From contig JAGRAA010000315.1 of NCBI GenBank assembly GCA_020435185.1, positions 1 through 8,438 of the forward strand: a stretch of DNA of 8,438 bases. The letters run 5' to 3'. The DNA comes from Bdellovibrionales bacterium (GTDB taxonomy: Bacteria; Bdellovibrionota; Bdellovibrionia; Bdellovibrionales; UBA1609). Position numbers and translations under genes: made by a program. The notes beneath the pieces were generated by a model. It saw only the letters and a program-made list of their open reading frames with translations, did not search any database and had not been told where the DNA came from. Of the stretch, positions 1-6,539 are shown piece after piece; the stretch's first letter is position 1; the number at the start of each line of letters is the position of its first letter.

Positions 1-2
1 AT

Positions 3-971
3 TTTAAAAAATTCTTAAAAAAATCTATTAAATGGCTTTTGTTTTTACTGGTGAGTTCTCATATTGCTCATAGTATTACCGCTTATTTCGTCGGAGCTAA
101 CGAACTATTTTGGATTACAACTGAATCCCCCACAAAAAATTGGGGACTATTTATCTTTGTTCAGATTTTTACGGGTATACTTTTATTTGATTTTGGATGG
201 TTTAGAGAACAGTTTTGTATCATTATGTGTCCTTACGGAAGATTTCAGTCAGTTCTTATGGACCAAACTTCTATGGCTCCCATGTATGATGAAAAGAGAG
301 GTGAGCCAAGAAGGGGTAAGGGAGTTGAAAACCCTGGAGATTGTATAGACTGCTTTAAGTGTGTGGCTGTATGCCCTACCGGAATTGATATTCGTGGAGG
401 TTTACAGATGGAATGTATTGCCTGTACAGCTTGTATGGACGCCTGTGATGAGGTCATGGAAAAAACAAGTAAGCCAAAGGGATTGATTCGTTATTCTAGT
501 ATGGAGCAAATGGAAGGAAAGACTAAAAAGTGGAGTGGTCGATCTTTTGCTTATTTAGCACTTTATGCTATTTTAGTTTCTGGATTTATTTTTGCCTTAA
601 CAAGCAGAAAAGACATTGAGTTTAAGGTTATAAGAGCATTAGAGTCTCCTTATAAAGTGCAAGCCCATGACAATCAAAAGGTAGTGACCAATCATTTTAA
701 GATTCATTTGACGAATCAAAGCCAAGGACCAATAAACCTTGAAAAGTTGACGTCAGAATTAGCTGAATTGGAATTTGTTGCACCCACTCTTCCGATGACC
801 GTTGAGCCTGGACAAAAAGTATGGATCCATTTTTTTACTAAGTTTCCTTTGAGTTATACTTTAGGTGTGGGAACTAAACCTACAGCCATGGAACTCCCGT
901 TTACAGATAAAAACGGAGAGCAGAAAAAGTTAGATCTTTCTGTCGATCTTTTAGGCCCAGCGAAAGAGTAA
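3..971 (+). CDS. ccoG: Cytochrome c oxidase accessory protein CcoG (FixG/RdxA), 5'-truncated by the window edge
   Basis: This is a membrane-anchored ferredoxin-like protein for assembly of cbb3-type cytochrome c oxidase; in the characterised Rhodobacter protein it reduces Cu(II) to Cu(I) for the copper centre. The frame is open to the first base of the window, so the TTG at 39 is an internal Leu codon and the true start lies upstream; about 150 N-terminal residues are missing compared with the usual ~470. Visible in the 322 residues present are two hydrophobic segments (about 11-31 and 47-64), a CIIMCPYGRFQ motif (Cys72, Cys76), and two 4Fe-4S binding motifs of the CxxCxxCxxxC type (Cys114/117/120/124 followed by PTG, and Cys138/141/144/148). 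A third membrane segment follows at about 181-201, and then a beta-rich C-terminal domain typical of FixG. All cluster cysteines are present. The stop is followed by a hairpin, so ccoG probably ends its transcript; its usual cco partners would lie to the left. Confidence 0.95.
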   Translation, partial: FKKFLKKSIKWLLFLLVSSHIAHSITAYFVGANELFWITTESPTKNWGLFIFVQIFTGILLFDFGWFREQFCIIMCPYGRFQSVLMDQTSMAPMYDEKRGEPRRGKGVENPGDCIDCFKCVAVCPTGIDIRGGLQMECIACTACMDACDEVMEKTSKPKGLIRYSSMEQMEGKTKKWSGRSFAYLALYAILVSGFIFALTSRKDIEFKVIRALESPYKVQAHDNQKVVTNHFKIHLTNQSQGPINLEKLTSELAELEFVAPTLPMTVEPGQKVWIHFFTKFPLSYTLGVGTKPTAMELPFTDKNGEQKKLDLSVDLLGPAKE

Positions 972-986
972 GACTAAGAAGGATTA

Positions 987-1010
987 AAAGGTAACTTCTT
1001 CGTTACCTTT
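987..1010 (+). terminator. Hairpin after ccoG, probable intrinsic terminator
   Basis: A perfect 9-bp stem (AAAGGTAAC at 987-995 with GTTACCTTT at 1002-1010) closes a TTCTTC loop, starting 15 bases after the ccoG stop codon. The T tract is only three bases and is part of the stem, so this is a weak intrinsic terminator by sequence. Its A-rich left side could also make it work on the opposite strand. Confidence 0.55.
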
Positions 1011-1069
1011 GTGACTAAAAGTTAGATACAAAAATATTTATTCAATTTTTTAACTGACGCATCCGATAG

Positions 1070-1089
1070 AACCCTTATGAATAGGGGTT
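1070..1089 (+). promoter_or_regulatory. Hairpin that places the lipoprotein start codon in its loop
   Basis: AACCCTT (1070-1076) can pair with AGGGGTT (1083-1089), giving seven pairs with one G-U, and the six-base loop is ATGAAT, which contains the start codon. No Shine-Dalgarno-like sequence precedes the ATG (the upstream bases are ATCCGATAGA). The structure is visible in the sequence; a regulatory role is only an inference. Confidence 0.3.
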
Positions 1090-2225
1090 TGTGGGGTCTA
1101 ATTGGATTTGTGTTAGTTTTTGTAGGATGTGGTCCTAGCTCTTTTCAATCGGCTAGAGAGTTGTCTTCAATTTCTGAAATCACTCATGAAGACCTTTTAA
1201 AAAATAAAGACCCGATCACAGAACCACCACCTGTCGACGAGGGAGTTCCTCATGCTGATCCACCATCAGATCCTGAATCTGTAGAGTATATAAACCTTCA
1301 AGATTTTATACATAACCAAAAAATTTGCTCTGGGTTGAGTTTTGATGGCGTTCTTTGGCCAGTGCACTTAACCAGCGATACTGAGTTAAAGGCCTTCCTT
1401 TTAGCTTTAAATATATCGGGCAGTTTTGAAGGGAATAATGGCTTTAAAAATATAAGTAATAATTTCGATGGTCAGGGTTTGAGTTTAGGATTACTGAATC
1501 AAAATTTTGGTCAAGGCAGTCTACAGCCTTTAATGATAAAGGCCTATTTGAAAAGCAATAATATTTTTCAAGAGTATTTTTCATCAAATCACCAGAATTC
1601 TTTAGAAGGAATGTTAAGGGTCTGGGCTTCTGACAGAGGATTTACGACAAGCCAAAGTGTTTCGAAGAATCTTAACTATGATCTATATTCTCCTTTGGAC
1701 AAAGCTCTAGAGCAAGAGTTTGTGCAGACAATGAGTTTGAGTTGGTATAATCAAAAAAGTGTGGATTGGGCCGTGTCGAATCTTTATTCGGGTTCGCAAT
1801 TTGTGTCTTCGTGGAAGTCAGAATTTACCGCCTTTGCTGAGTCACCAGAGTATGTGGTCGAACAAATGCAAGCCGCAATGTATTTGCACAATAGGGCAAG
1901 GTCTTATCAAGAGGATCTGGGGTTTGACAGTATAAGGTCCTATTTGTTGTTTTTCGACATTGCTGTTCAAAACGGAAGCTTAAAAAGCGCAGACATTACG
2001 GATTACAAGGCTTACTTGGCCAGTGGACATGAGCAGGACACAGAAGAAGAAAAACTAAACAAAATTGTTGAGCTTCGATTAAGACATGTTTTAAGCCAAT
2101 GGCGACAGGATGTTCTTATAAGAAAGAGCTCTCTTATCAATGGTTTCGGAAAAGTTCATGGCGCTGAGCGAAACTATCCTTCTGAGTACTGCTTTCGATT
2201 AGATGATATTGTTACTATTCAATAA
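1077..2225 (+). CDS. Predicted lipoprotein with a lysozyme-like (GH46 chitosanase-related) domain
   Basis: This 382-residue protein is probably anchored in a membrane and exposed to the periplasm or the outside. Residues 1-17 form a short signal peptide (positive Arg3, then a hydrophobic run) ending in FVGC with lipid-acceptor Cys18; Phe at -3 is an uncommon lipobox residue. A Pro/Asp/Glu-rich, presumably flexible linker covers about 45-70. The folded part has SFEG (Glu118), FDGQGLSLGLL (Asp131), NFGQGSLQPL (143-152), FFDIAVQNGSL (292-302) and INGFGKVHG (354-362). From memory these resemble motifs in bacterial proteins with a lysozyme-fold domain near GH46 chitosanases, where a Glu and an Asp in a GDGRG-type turn are catalytic; Glu118 and Asp131 would be the counterparts. 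A cell-wall or chitosan-like glycan substrate is therefore inferred, not shown. The gene has no clear ribosome binding site. It stands alone between a terminator and a palindromic element whose left arm encodes the last codons (VTIQ-stop). Confidence 0.7.
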   Translation: MNRGLWGLIGFVLVFVGCGPSSFQSARELSSISEITHEDLLKNKDPITEPPPVDEGVPHADPPSDPESVEYINLQDFIHNQKICSGLSFDGVLWPVHLTSDTELKAFLLALNISGSFEGNNGFKNISNNFDGQGLSLGLLNQNFGQGSLQPLMIKAYLKSNNIFQEYFSSNHQNSLEGMLRVWASDRGFTTSQSVSKNLNYDLYSPLDKALEQEFVQTMSLSWYNQKSVDWAVSNLYSGSQFVSSWKSEFTAFAESPEYVVEQMQAAMYLHNRARSYQEDLGFDSIRSYLLFFDIAVQNGSLKSADITDYKAYLASGHEQDTEEEKLNKIVELRLRHVLSQWRQDVLIRKSSLINGFGKVHGAERNYPSEYCFRLDDIVTIQ

Positions 2226-2347
2226 AATAAAATAATCTAGTCTTCATGCTCAAACATGCGTTTTTCAGCAGGTCTTAACTTCGTCAAGCCCTGCGCAAAG
2301 CCGAACTGCGCGTGAAGGCTAGATTATTTTATTTTATTGAATAGTAA
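2212..2347. repeat. 136-bp palindromic element with 38-bp inverted arms
   Basis: A perfect 29-bp inverted repeat pairs 2212-2240 (TTACTATTCAAT...CTAG) with 2319-2347 (CTAG...ATTGAATAGTAA). It continues inward for nine more pairs, 2241-2249 TCTTCATGC against 2310-2318 GCGTGAAGG, with two G-U pairs if the + strand is transcribed. The 60-base centre holds a GCAGG/CCTGC hairpin (2268-2272 with 2290-2294) and a competing GCGCA/TGCGC hairpin (2293-2297 with 2307-2311). The left arm overlaps the end of the lipoprotein gene, including its stop codon. There is no ORF inside and no target-site duplication at the ends. It could be a small mobile element (MITE-like), a bidirectional terminator (the GC-richer inner stem is followed by a T-rich arm on both strands), or an mRNA-stabilising structure. 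Confidence 0.85.
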
Positions 2348-2522
2348 GCAAAGCATTGAACTTAATTGAAAACCAATAGACATAAAAATAACACTTTGAT
2401 AATTCTGTAAAGGTAACAATTCAACCCTCTATCTTGGTTTTCTAAGTAATTTTTTAAATTATATGAAGCCAAGACGCGGCATTGCTGGAAACGGTTTTGT
2501 CTCCCATTTGGAAAGGGAATAT
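2348..2522 (+). promoter_or_regulatory. Leader region of the Moco operon (promoter and possible structured leader)
   Basis: This 175-base stretch before moeA has no convincing gene and presumably holds the operon promoter. A weak candidate is TTGGTT (2434-2439) with TTATAT (2459-2464), but the 19-base spacing is long. A 9-bp inverted repeat, GAAAACCAA (2368-2376) and TTGGTTTTC (2434-2442), spans it. Nearer the gene, TCCC (2502-2505) can pair with GGGA (2515-2518) of the ribosome binding site. A molybdenum-cofactor riboswitch would make biological sense here, but I could not recognise its conserved bases. Confidence 0.3.
2513..2518 (+). promoter_or_regulatory. Ribosome binding site that decides the moeA start
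   Basis: AAGGGA lies four bases before the ATG at 2523, inside a purine run from 2510 to 2519. The alternative in-frame ATG at 2463 is preceded only by T/A-rich sequence without a binding site, so the downstream start is favoured. Confidence 0.55.
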
Positions 2523-3737
2523 ATGATTTCGGTACAAAAAGCTGAAGAGCTATTGGCTCTTTATCCTCCTGCAGTTTTTACTCAAACAGTTTCTTTAGAA
2601 GATTCTCTTCACAAAGTATTAGCGCAAAGCATTTCGTCTAAAAGAGATCAGCCCCCCTTTCATAGAGTGGCTATGGATGGAATTGCCCTTCGATTTGATG
2701 ATTATAAAAAAGGGATACGAAGTTTTAAAGTGGCGAATTTGCAAAAGGCAGGAGAACCACAGAAAACTCTTGATGCCGAAGGGGCGTGTATTGAAGTCAT
2801 GACGGGAGCCGTTCTTCCGAAAAATACCGATTGTGTGGTGAGATATGAAGATATAGAAATCATTGATGGATATGCCCAACTAAATATTGAAGTCGATTTC
2901 ATGCAGAATATTCATCAAAAGGGGAGCGATCATCAGCAAGGAACAGAAGTATTGCCCGCGGGGGTAAAGATGACGAGTCCAAGGATTGGGATTGCCGCCT
3001 CTAATGGTTATTCACAAGTTCAGATTTATGCTATGCCAAAGATTGCCATTGTTTCTACTGGTGATGAACTTGTTGATTTACAGGAAACCCCTCAAGATCA
3101 TCAAATTTATAGATCCAATAGTTTTTCTCTACAAGCAGAGCTCAACTCTTTTGGATTTAAAGACATTCAATCTTTTCATATAGAAGACAATAAAGAGAGT
3201 TTGTTAGAAAAATTGAGTTTTATATTAAACGAATACGGAGTTGTTATATTAAGTGGCGGAGTAAGCATGGGTAAGTTTGACTTTTTACCGCAGATTTTAT
3301 CGGATTTAAAAACTAAAGAAATTTTTCATAAAATTTCTCAAAGACCAGGAAAGCCTTTTTGGTATGGTGTCGGAGAAAAAGGCCAGGGAGTGTATGCTCT
3401 TCCTGGAAATCCGGTTTCCTGCTTAGTTTGTTTGAGAAGGTATGTTGTTCCAGCTCTCTATAAGGCCATGGGTTCTCGTTTAGATGTGGAGAGAGGTTCA
3501 CAAAGTGAAGGAGTATTAGCTAAAGATTTTACATTTGAAAAAAATCTAACTTATTTTTTACCAGTGAAAGCGAGTAAAAATCACGAGAACATCATAGAAC
3601 TATTACCATGCCCAACGAATGGTTCAGGTGACTATGGAGCTTTAGGTGAGTCGGATGGCTTTATTGAGCTTCCTTTAGAAAAGACTTTTTTTAAAAAAGG
3701 GGAGAGCTATAAGTATTTTCCGTGGGGCCATATATGA
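2523..3737 (+). CDS. moeA: Molybdopterin molybdenumtransferase MoeA
   Basis: MoeA ligates molybdate to adenylated molybdopterin, releasing AMP and giving Mo-molybdopterin. I chose the ATG at 2523 (404 residues, close to the ~410 of E. coli MoeA) because the protein then begins MISVQKAEELL, as the family does, and a ribosome binding site precedes it; a start at 2463 would add 20 residues unlike the family. Visible motifs are PFHRVAMDGIA (45-55; Ile replaces the usual Tyr of MDGYA), EVMTGAVLP (91-99), STGDEL (178-183), SGGVSMGKFDF (244-254, the MoCF-fold signature), QRPGKPFWYG (273-282) and ALPGNPVSCLV (292-302). The C-terminal domain IV follows (about 325-404). All expected functional positions appear filled. 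It is the first gene of the operon, and its stop overlaps the moaA start in ATGA. Confidence 0.96.
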   Translation: MISVQKAEELLALYPPAVFTQTVSLEDSLHKVLAQSISSKRDQPPFHRVAMDGIALRFDDYKKGIRSFKVANLQKAGEPQKTLDAEGACIEVMTGAVLPKNTDCVVRYEDIEIIDGYAQLNIEVDFMQNIHQKGSDHQQGTEVLPAGVKMTSPRIGIAASNGYSQVQIYAMPKIAIVSTGDELVDLQETPQDHQIYRSNSFSLQAELNSFGFKDIQSFHIEDNKESLLEKLSFILNEYGVVILSGGVSMGKFDFLPQILSDLKTKEIFHKISQRPGKPFWYGVGEKGQGVYALPGNPVSCLVCLRRYVVPALYKAMGSRLDVERGSQSEGVLAKDFTFEKNLTYFLPVKASKNHENIIELLPCPTNGSGDYGALGESDGFIELPLEKTFFKKGESYKYFPWGHI

Positions 3738-4690
3738 GGGAGAGATCAAGTTCTCATTTGATAGACTCTTATGGGCGATATATGAAGAAATTAAGATTAT
3801 CTTTATTAGATGCCTGTAATTTTAGATGTGTTTATTGTATGCCTGAAAAAGCTCAGTTTACTCCTTCTAAGGATTATCTTAAGACTGAAGATCTATTAAG
3901 AATTGTAAAAAATTTTGTGAGTTTTGGGGTGGAAGAAGTTCGATTGACAGGAGGTGAACCTACTTTACGGAAAGATTGGTTGGTCGTAGCTCAAAAGCTG
4001 TCAGAGCTTCCTTTGCGAAAATTAGGTCTTACCACAAACGGCTTTAATCTTCATAAAAGTATTGAGGACCTTTCTCGAACTCAGTGTCAATACATCAATA
4101 TTAGTATTGATAGCTTACGGAAAGAAAAATTTAATAGCATCACAAGAAGACCCTTTTACGATGACGTCATGAAAAGCATTTTTATGGCAAAGGAGTTCGG
4201 GTTTAACTTAAAACTTAATGTGGTGGTTATGAAATCTGTTAATGATGATGAGGTCATAGACTTTGTCCGATTCAGCCAAAAATATGATATAGAGGTTCGG
4301 TTTTTAGAAACAATGAATATAGGCGTGGCTAGACCTCATTTTGAGAAATGGTTTATTCCCGCACAGTCTTTGATTAATAACATAGAAGCCCATTTTGATT
4401 GGACAAAGAGAGATAGAGAAGCTGATGACACTGCATTTTGTTATGATCTTTCAGGAGGAGGAAGGATTGGTTTTATCGCCTCTGAAAGTCAGTCTTTTTG
4501 TCAAGGATGTTCTCGGTTACGATTAGACGCTAAGGGGGTTCTCCGGCCTTGTCTATTTAAAGAGCAAGGACTTTCTTTTAAGGATATTTCTTTAGAGGAT
4601 TACCCAAAAGCTCTGAGTGAAACTATGAGGTTAAAGCCTATTGAAAGAGAAAAAGAATTGGCACAACCCATGTACCAGGTAGGAGGATAA
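3734..4690 (+). CDS. moaA: GTP 3',8-cyclase MoaA (radical SAM)
   Basis: MoaA catalyses the first step of Moco synthesis, the SAM-dependent radical cyclisation of GTP to 3',8-cyclo-7,8-dihydro-GTP. From the ATG at 3734 it has 318 residues, a little shorter than the usual ~330. The radical SAM cluster motif is CNFRCVYC (Cys28, Cys32, Cys35), followed by TGGEPTLR (72-79). The second, substrate-binding 4Fe-4S cluster is formed by CQGC (256, 259) and Cys273 of LRPC, with the GTP-contacting arginines of SRLRL and LRPC present; the family's usual Asn after the second Cys is Ser here. The C-terminus ends in Gly-Gly, which in MoaA reaches into the active site. A GTG at 3722 would add four residues, but the ATG in the ATGA overlap with moeA is more natural and has GGGG at 3724-3727 in front. 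Confidence 0.97.
   Translation: MRERSSSHLIDSYGRYMKKLRLSLLDACNFRCVYCMPEKAQFTPSKDYLKTEDLLRIVKNFVSFGVEEVRLTGGEPTLRKDWLVVAQKLSELPLRKLGLTTNGFNLHKSIEDLSRTQCQYINISIDSLRKEKFNSITRRPFYDDVMKSIFMAKEFGFNLKLNVVVMKSVNDDEVIDFVRFSQKYDIEVRFLETMNIGVARPHFEKWFIPAQSLINNIEAHFDWTKRDREADDTAFCYDLSGGGRIGFIASESQSFCQGCSRLRLDAKGVLRPCLFKEQGLSFKDISLEDYPKALSETMRLKPIEREKELAQPMYQVGG
4681..4686 (+). promoter_or_regulatory. Strong ribosome binding site for moaC
   Basis: A perfect AGGAGG lies within the last codons of moaA (encoding its Gly-Gly end), four bases before the moaC ATG. It supports the start at 4691 over the in-frame ATG at 4739, which has no binding site. Confidence 0.8.
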
Positions 4691-5209
4691 ATGAAACAAG
4701 ATCAAACTCCTGTTTTCAGTCATACTGTAAACCAAACTATGAGCCATATTGATAAGGATTTAAATCCTACGATGGTAGATGTCAGCGAAAAAAAACAGAC
4801 TTTGAGGATGGCTTCAGCTAGAAGCGTGATCCTCTTTCCTGAAGAGGTTATGAAATGCGTACAAGGGAACGATATTCAATCGCCTAAAGGCTCAGTGATT
4901 CATACCGCTATTGTGGGAGGAACCCAGGCTGTTAAAAAAACCTGGGAACTTATTCCGTTTTGCCATCCTTTGATGATTGAGAGCATAAAGTTTTCTTTTC
5001 AATTTAAAGACAATGAATTGATTCTTGAATGCACAGTAAAAAATACAGGAAAAACTGGAGTAGAGATGGAGGCTTTAACAGGGGCGAGTGTGGCGGCTTT
5101 AATTGTTTATGATATGTGTAAGGCAATGAGTCATAATATAATCATAACTCAAACAGTATTGTTGGTAAAACAGGGAGGAAAGTCAGATGTCTGTTTTTCA
5201 TCCCTTTGA
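4691..5209 (+). CDS. moaC: Cyclic pyranopterin monophosphate synthase MoaC
   Basis: MoaC converts the MoaA product to cyclic pyranopterin monophosphate and is a soluble hexamer in known cases. The 172-residue protein has the family motifs MVDVSEK (28-34), KGSVIHTA (66-73), KTWELIPFCHPL (83-94), TGVEMEALTGASVAALIVYDMCKA (split here as TGVEMEALT, 122-130, and YDMCKA, 140-145) and a C-terminal KQGGKS (160-165). Lys67, His92, Asp141 and Lys144 match the catalytic and binding residues of the family. The stretch AIVGGTQAVKK is a little unusual where most MoaCs have AGI-AAKR. The first ~16 residues extend beyond the typical N-terminus. The ATG directly follows the moaA stop, and the 3' end overlaps mobBA by 23 bases, which suggests translational coupling. 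Confidence 0.96.
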   Translation: MKQDQTPVFSHTVNQTMSHIDKDLNPTMVDVSEKKQTLRMASARSVILFPEEVMKCVQGNDIQSPKGSVIHTAIVGGTQAVKKTWELIPFCHPLMIESIKFSFQFKDNELILECTVKNTGKTGVEMEALTGASVAALIVYDMCKAMSHNIIITQTVLLVKQGGKSDVCFSSL

Positions 5210-6302
5210 AGTGGCCTTTTGTGGATATTCTGGAACTGGAAAAACCACTCTCATAGAAAAACTTGTTAAAGCATTCTCTTCTCAAATGTTAAATATAGGT
5301 TATCTTAAGCATGATGCTCACAAGTTTAAAATTGATCATGAAGGCAAAGACTCCTTTAGATTGGCTCAAGCAGGGAGCAAGAAAGTAATTATTAATGATC
5401 AAGCTCATTGGGCTTCGGTAGCGCAAGAGAGTTTGTCTCCTATAGAGATTCAACAGCAGTTTATTCAGTGTGATTGGCTATTTATTGAGGGATATAAAAA
5501 AATAGACGCTGAGAAGATCGTTTTTCTAGATGAAAAAACAGAGATCTTAAATGAATTTAAGGATTTAAAAAAAGAAAAAATATTAGCTTTTGTCTATACA
5601 GGCAAGCCGCCTAAGAAAGAAGAATTGCTCTTGGGAGTTCCATTGGTGGAACGAAATGATATTCAAAAGATAGAAGAGCTGATTCAAAAGAATTTTGCGT
5701 CTAATGTTAATAAAGATTTAATAGGGCTGGTGTTAGCCGGTGGATTCTCTACTCGTATGAAACAAGACAAAGGTGCATTGAGCTACTATGGAAGATCTCA
5801 AGTTCAATATATGTCGGACCTTTTATCTCCTATGGTTAAAGAATGCTATGTGAGTGTTAGAGAGCAGCAGCTTGAAAACAACCCACATTTACGAGGGTTG
5901 TCTTTATTGGTAGATAAGTTTCCGAGTAAAGGTCCTATGGCGGGAATACTCAGCGGACTTGAGGAGTTTCCCCATCAGCCTATTTTGGTGGTAGCTTGCG
6001 ACCTCCCTTTGGTCGCAGAGGATGTTTTGCAAGATTTAATCGACTCGCGAAACCCTTATAAAGTGGCTACTTGTTTTTTAAACCCTGAAAAGGGCTGGCC
6101 AGAGCCTCTTTGCACTCTATGGGAGCCGAAAGCGAAATCTATTTTGTATTCTTATCTTGGCATAGGAAGACATTGTCCGAGAAAGATTTTGTTTAATTCG
6201 AGTATTGAGTCCATTGAAGTCAAAGATCGCAAGGCCTTACAGAATGCAAATACTCCAGAAGACTATGATTATATTAAGAAACAAATTGAGGTGGGATTAT
6301 GA
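5187..6302 (+). CDS. mobBA: MobB-MobA fusion: Mo-molybdopterin guanylyltransferase with an N-terminal MobB GTPase domain
   Basis: The two proteins acting at the MGD step are joined in one 371-residue chain. Residues 1-170 are MobB: a P-loop GYSGTGKTT (13-21), then GYLKHDAHKFKID (38-50) and GKDSFRLAQAGS (53-64), which match the MobB signature KH...D..GKDS.R....GA, and a Walker-B-like strand WLFIEGYK (97-104). Residues about 177-371 are MobA: LVLAGGFSTRMKQDKG (181-196, nucleotide binding), FPSKGPMAGILSGL (245-258), ACDLPLV (270-276), and NANTPEDY (353-360). MobA transfers GMP from GTP to Mo-molybdopterin, giving the cofactor of DMSO-reductase-family enzymes. In the first MobA loop the common Gly of RMG.DK is Lys191, while Lys195 is kept. 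GGGAGG at 5173-5178 is a good binding site eight bases from the ATG. The stop overlaps the moaD start in ATGA. Confidence 0.94.
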   Translation: MSVFHPFEVAFCGYSGTGKTTLIEKLVKAFSSQMLNIGYLKHDAHKFKIDHEGKDSFRLAQAGSKKVIINDQAHWASVAQESLSPIEIQQQFIQCDWLFIEGYKKIDAEKIVFLDEKTEILNEFKDLKKEKILAFVYTGKPPKKEELLLGVPLVERNDIQKIEELIQKNFASNVNKDLIGLVLAGGFSTRMKQDKGALSYYGRSQVQYMSDLLSPMVKECYVSVREQQLENNPHLRGLSLLVDKFPSKGPMAGILSGLEEFPHQPILVVACDLPLVAEDVLQDLIDSRNPYKVATCFLNPEKGWPEPLCTLWEPKAKSILYSYLGIGRHCPRKILFNSSIESIEVKDRKALQNANTPEDYDYIKKQIEVGL

Positions 6303-6538
6303 ATCTAACGATTAAATACTACGCGTTTTTAAGGGATAAAGCGGGTGTGTCTTCAGAGGTGATAGATGTCGATATTCGGACGGCAGAAGAATTGTATAAT
6401 TTGTTGAACGAAAAATACCAGTTTCAAATAGATAAAAGCCAATTGCGGGTGGCGGTAAATGATGAATTTGTAGACTTTAACACTTCTTTGGTGGGAAACG
6501 ACAAGGTTGTTTTTATCCCACCGGTGGCAGGGGGTTGA
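6299..6538 (+). CDS. moaD: Molybdopterin synthase sulfur-carrier subunit MoaD
   Basis: This is a 79-residue ubiquitin-like protein (E. coli MoaD has 81). Its C-terminal Gly78-Gly79 is the site that is adenylated by MoeB and then thiocarboxylated, after which MoaE uses the sulfur to build the dithiolene of molybdopterin. Visible are the first strand LTIKYYAFLRDKAG (3-16), the conserved region around RVAVNDEFVD and the end VFIPPVAGG. It overlaps mobBA by four bases and is followed after one base by moaE, fitting the 2:2 MoaD-MoaE complex. No MoeB-like activating enzyme is in the window. Confidence 0.96.
   Translation: MNLTIKYYAFLRDKAGVSSEVIDVDIRTAEELYNLLNEKYQFQIDKSQLRVAVNDEFVDFNTSLVGNDKVVFIPPVAGG
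6529..6534 (+). promoter_or_regulatory. Ribosome binding site that decides the moaE GTG start
   Basis: AGGGGG in the Gly-Gly codons of moaD lies five bases before the GTG at 6540. It supports GTG as the start rather than the upstream in-frame ATG at 6507, which lies deep inside moaD. Confidence 0.65.
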
Positions 6539-6539
6539 G

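Noticed and set aside
39..41. TTG at 39 as the start of ccoG
   Set aside because: The frame is open to the window edge and the protein lacks the first third of CcoG, so this is an internal Leu codon.
2202..2357. Target-site duplication around the palindromic element
   Set aside because: The bases flanking the arms (ATATTG and GCAAAG) do not repeat directly; ATTG recurs a few bases away on the right but is not adjacent.
2463..2522. ATG at 2463 as the moeA start
   Set aside because: No binding site precedes it, and it adds 20 residues not seen in MoeA, whereas the ATG at 2523 starts the family-like MISV sequence after a purine-rich site.
2348..2522. Molybdenum-cofactor riboswitch
   Set aside because: The position fits, but I could not see the conserved core bases of the Moco RNA motif, so I list only an uncharacterised leader.
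2619..2902. Antisense reading frames opposite moeA
   Set aside because: Two overlapping minus-strand frames with no family features; shadows of the conserved moeA sequence.
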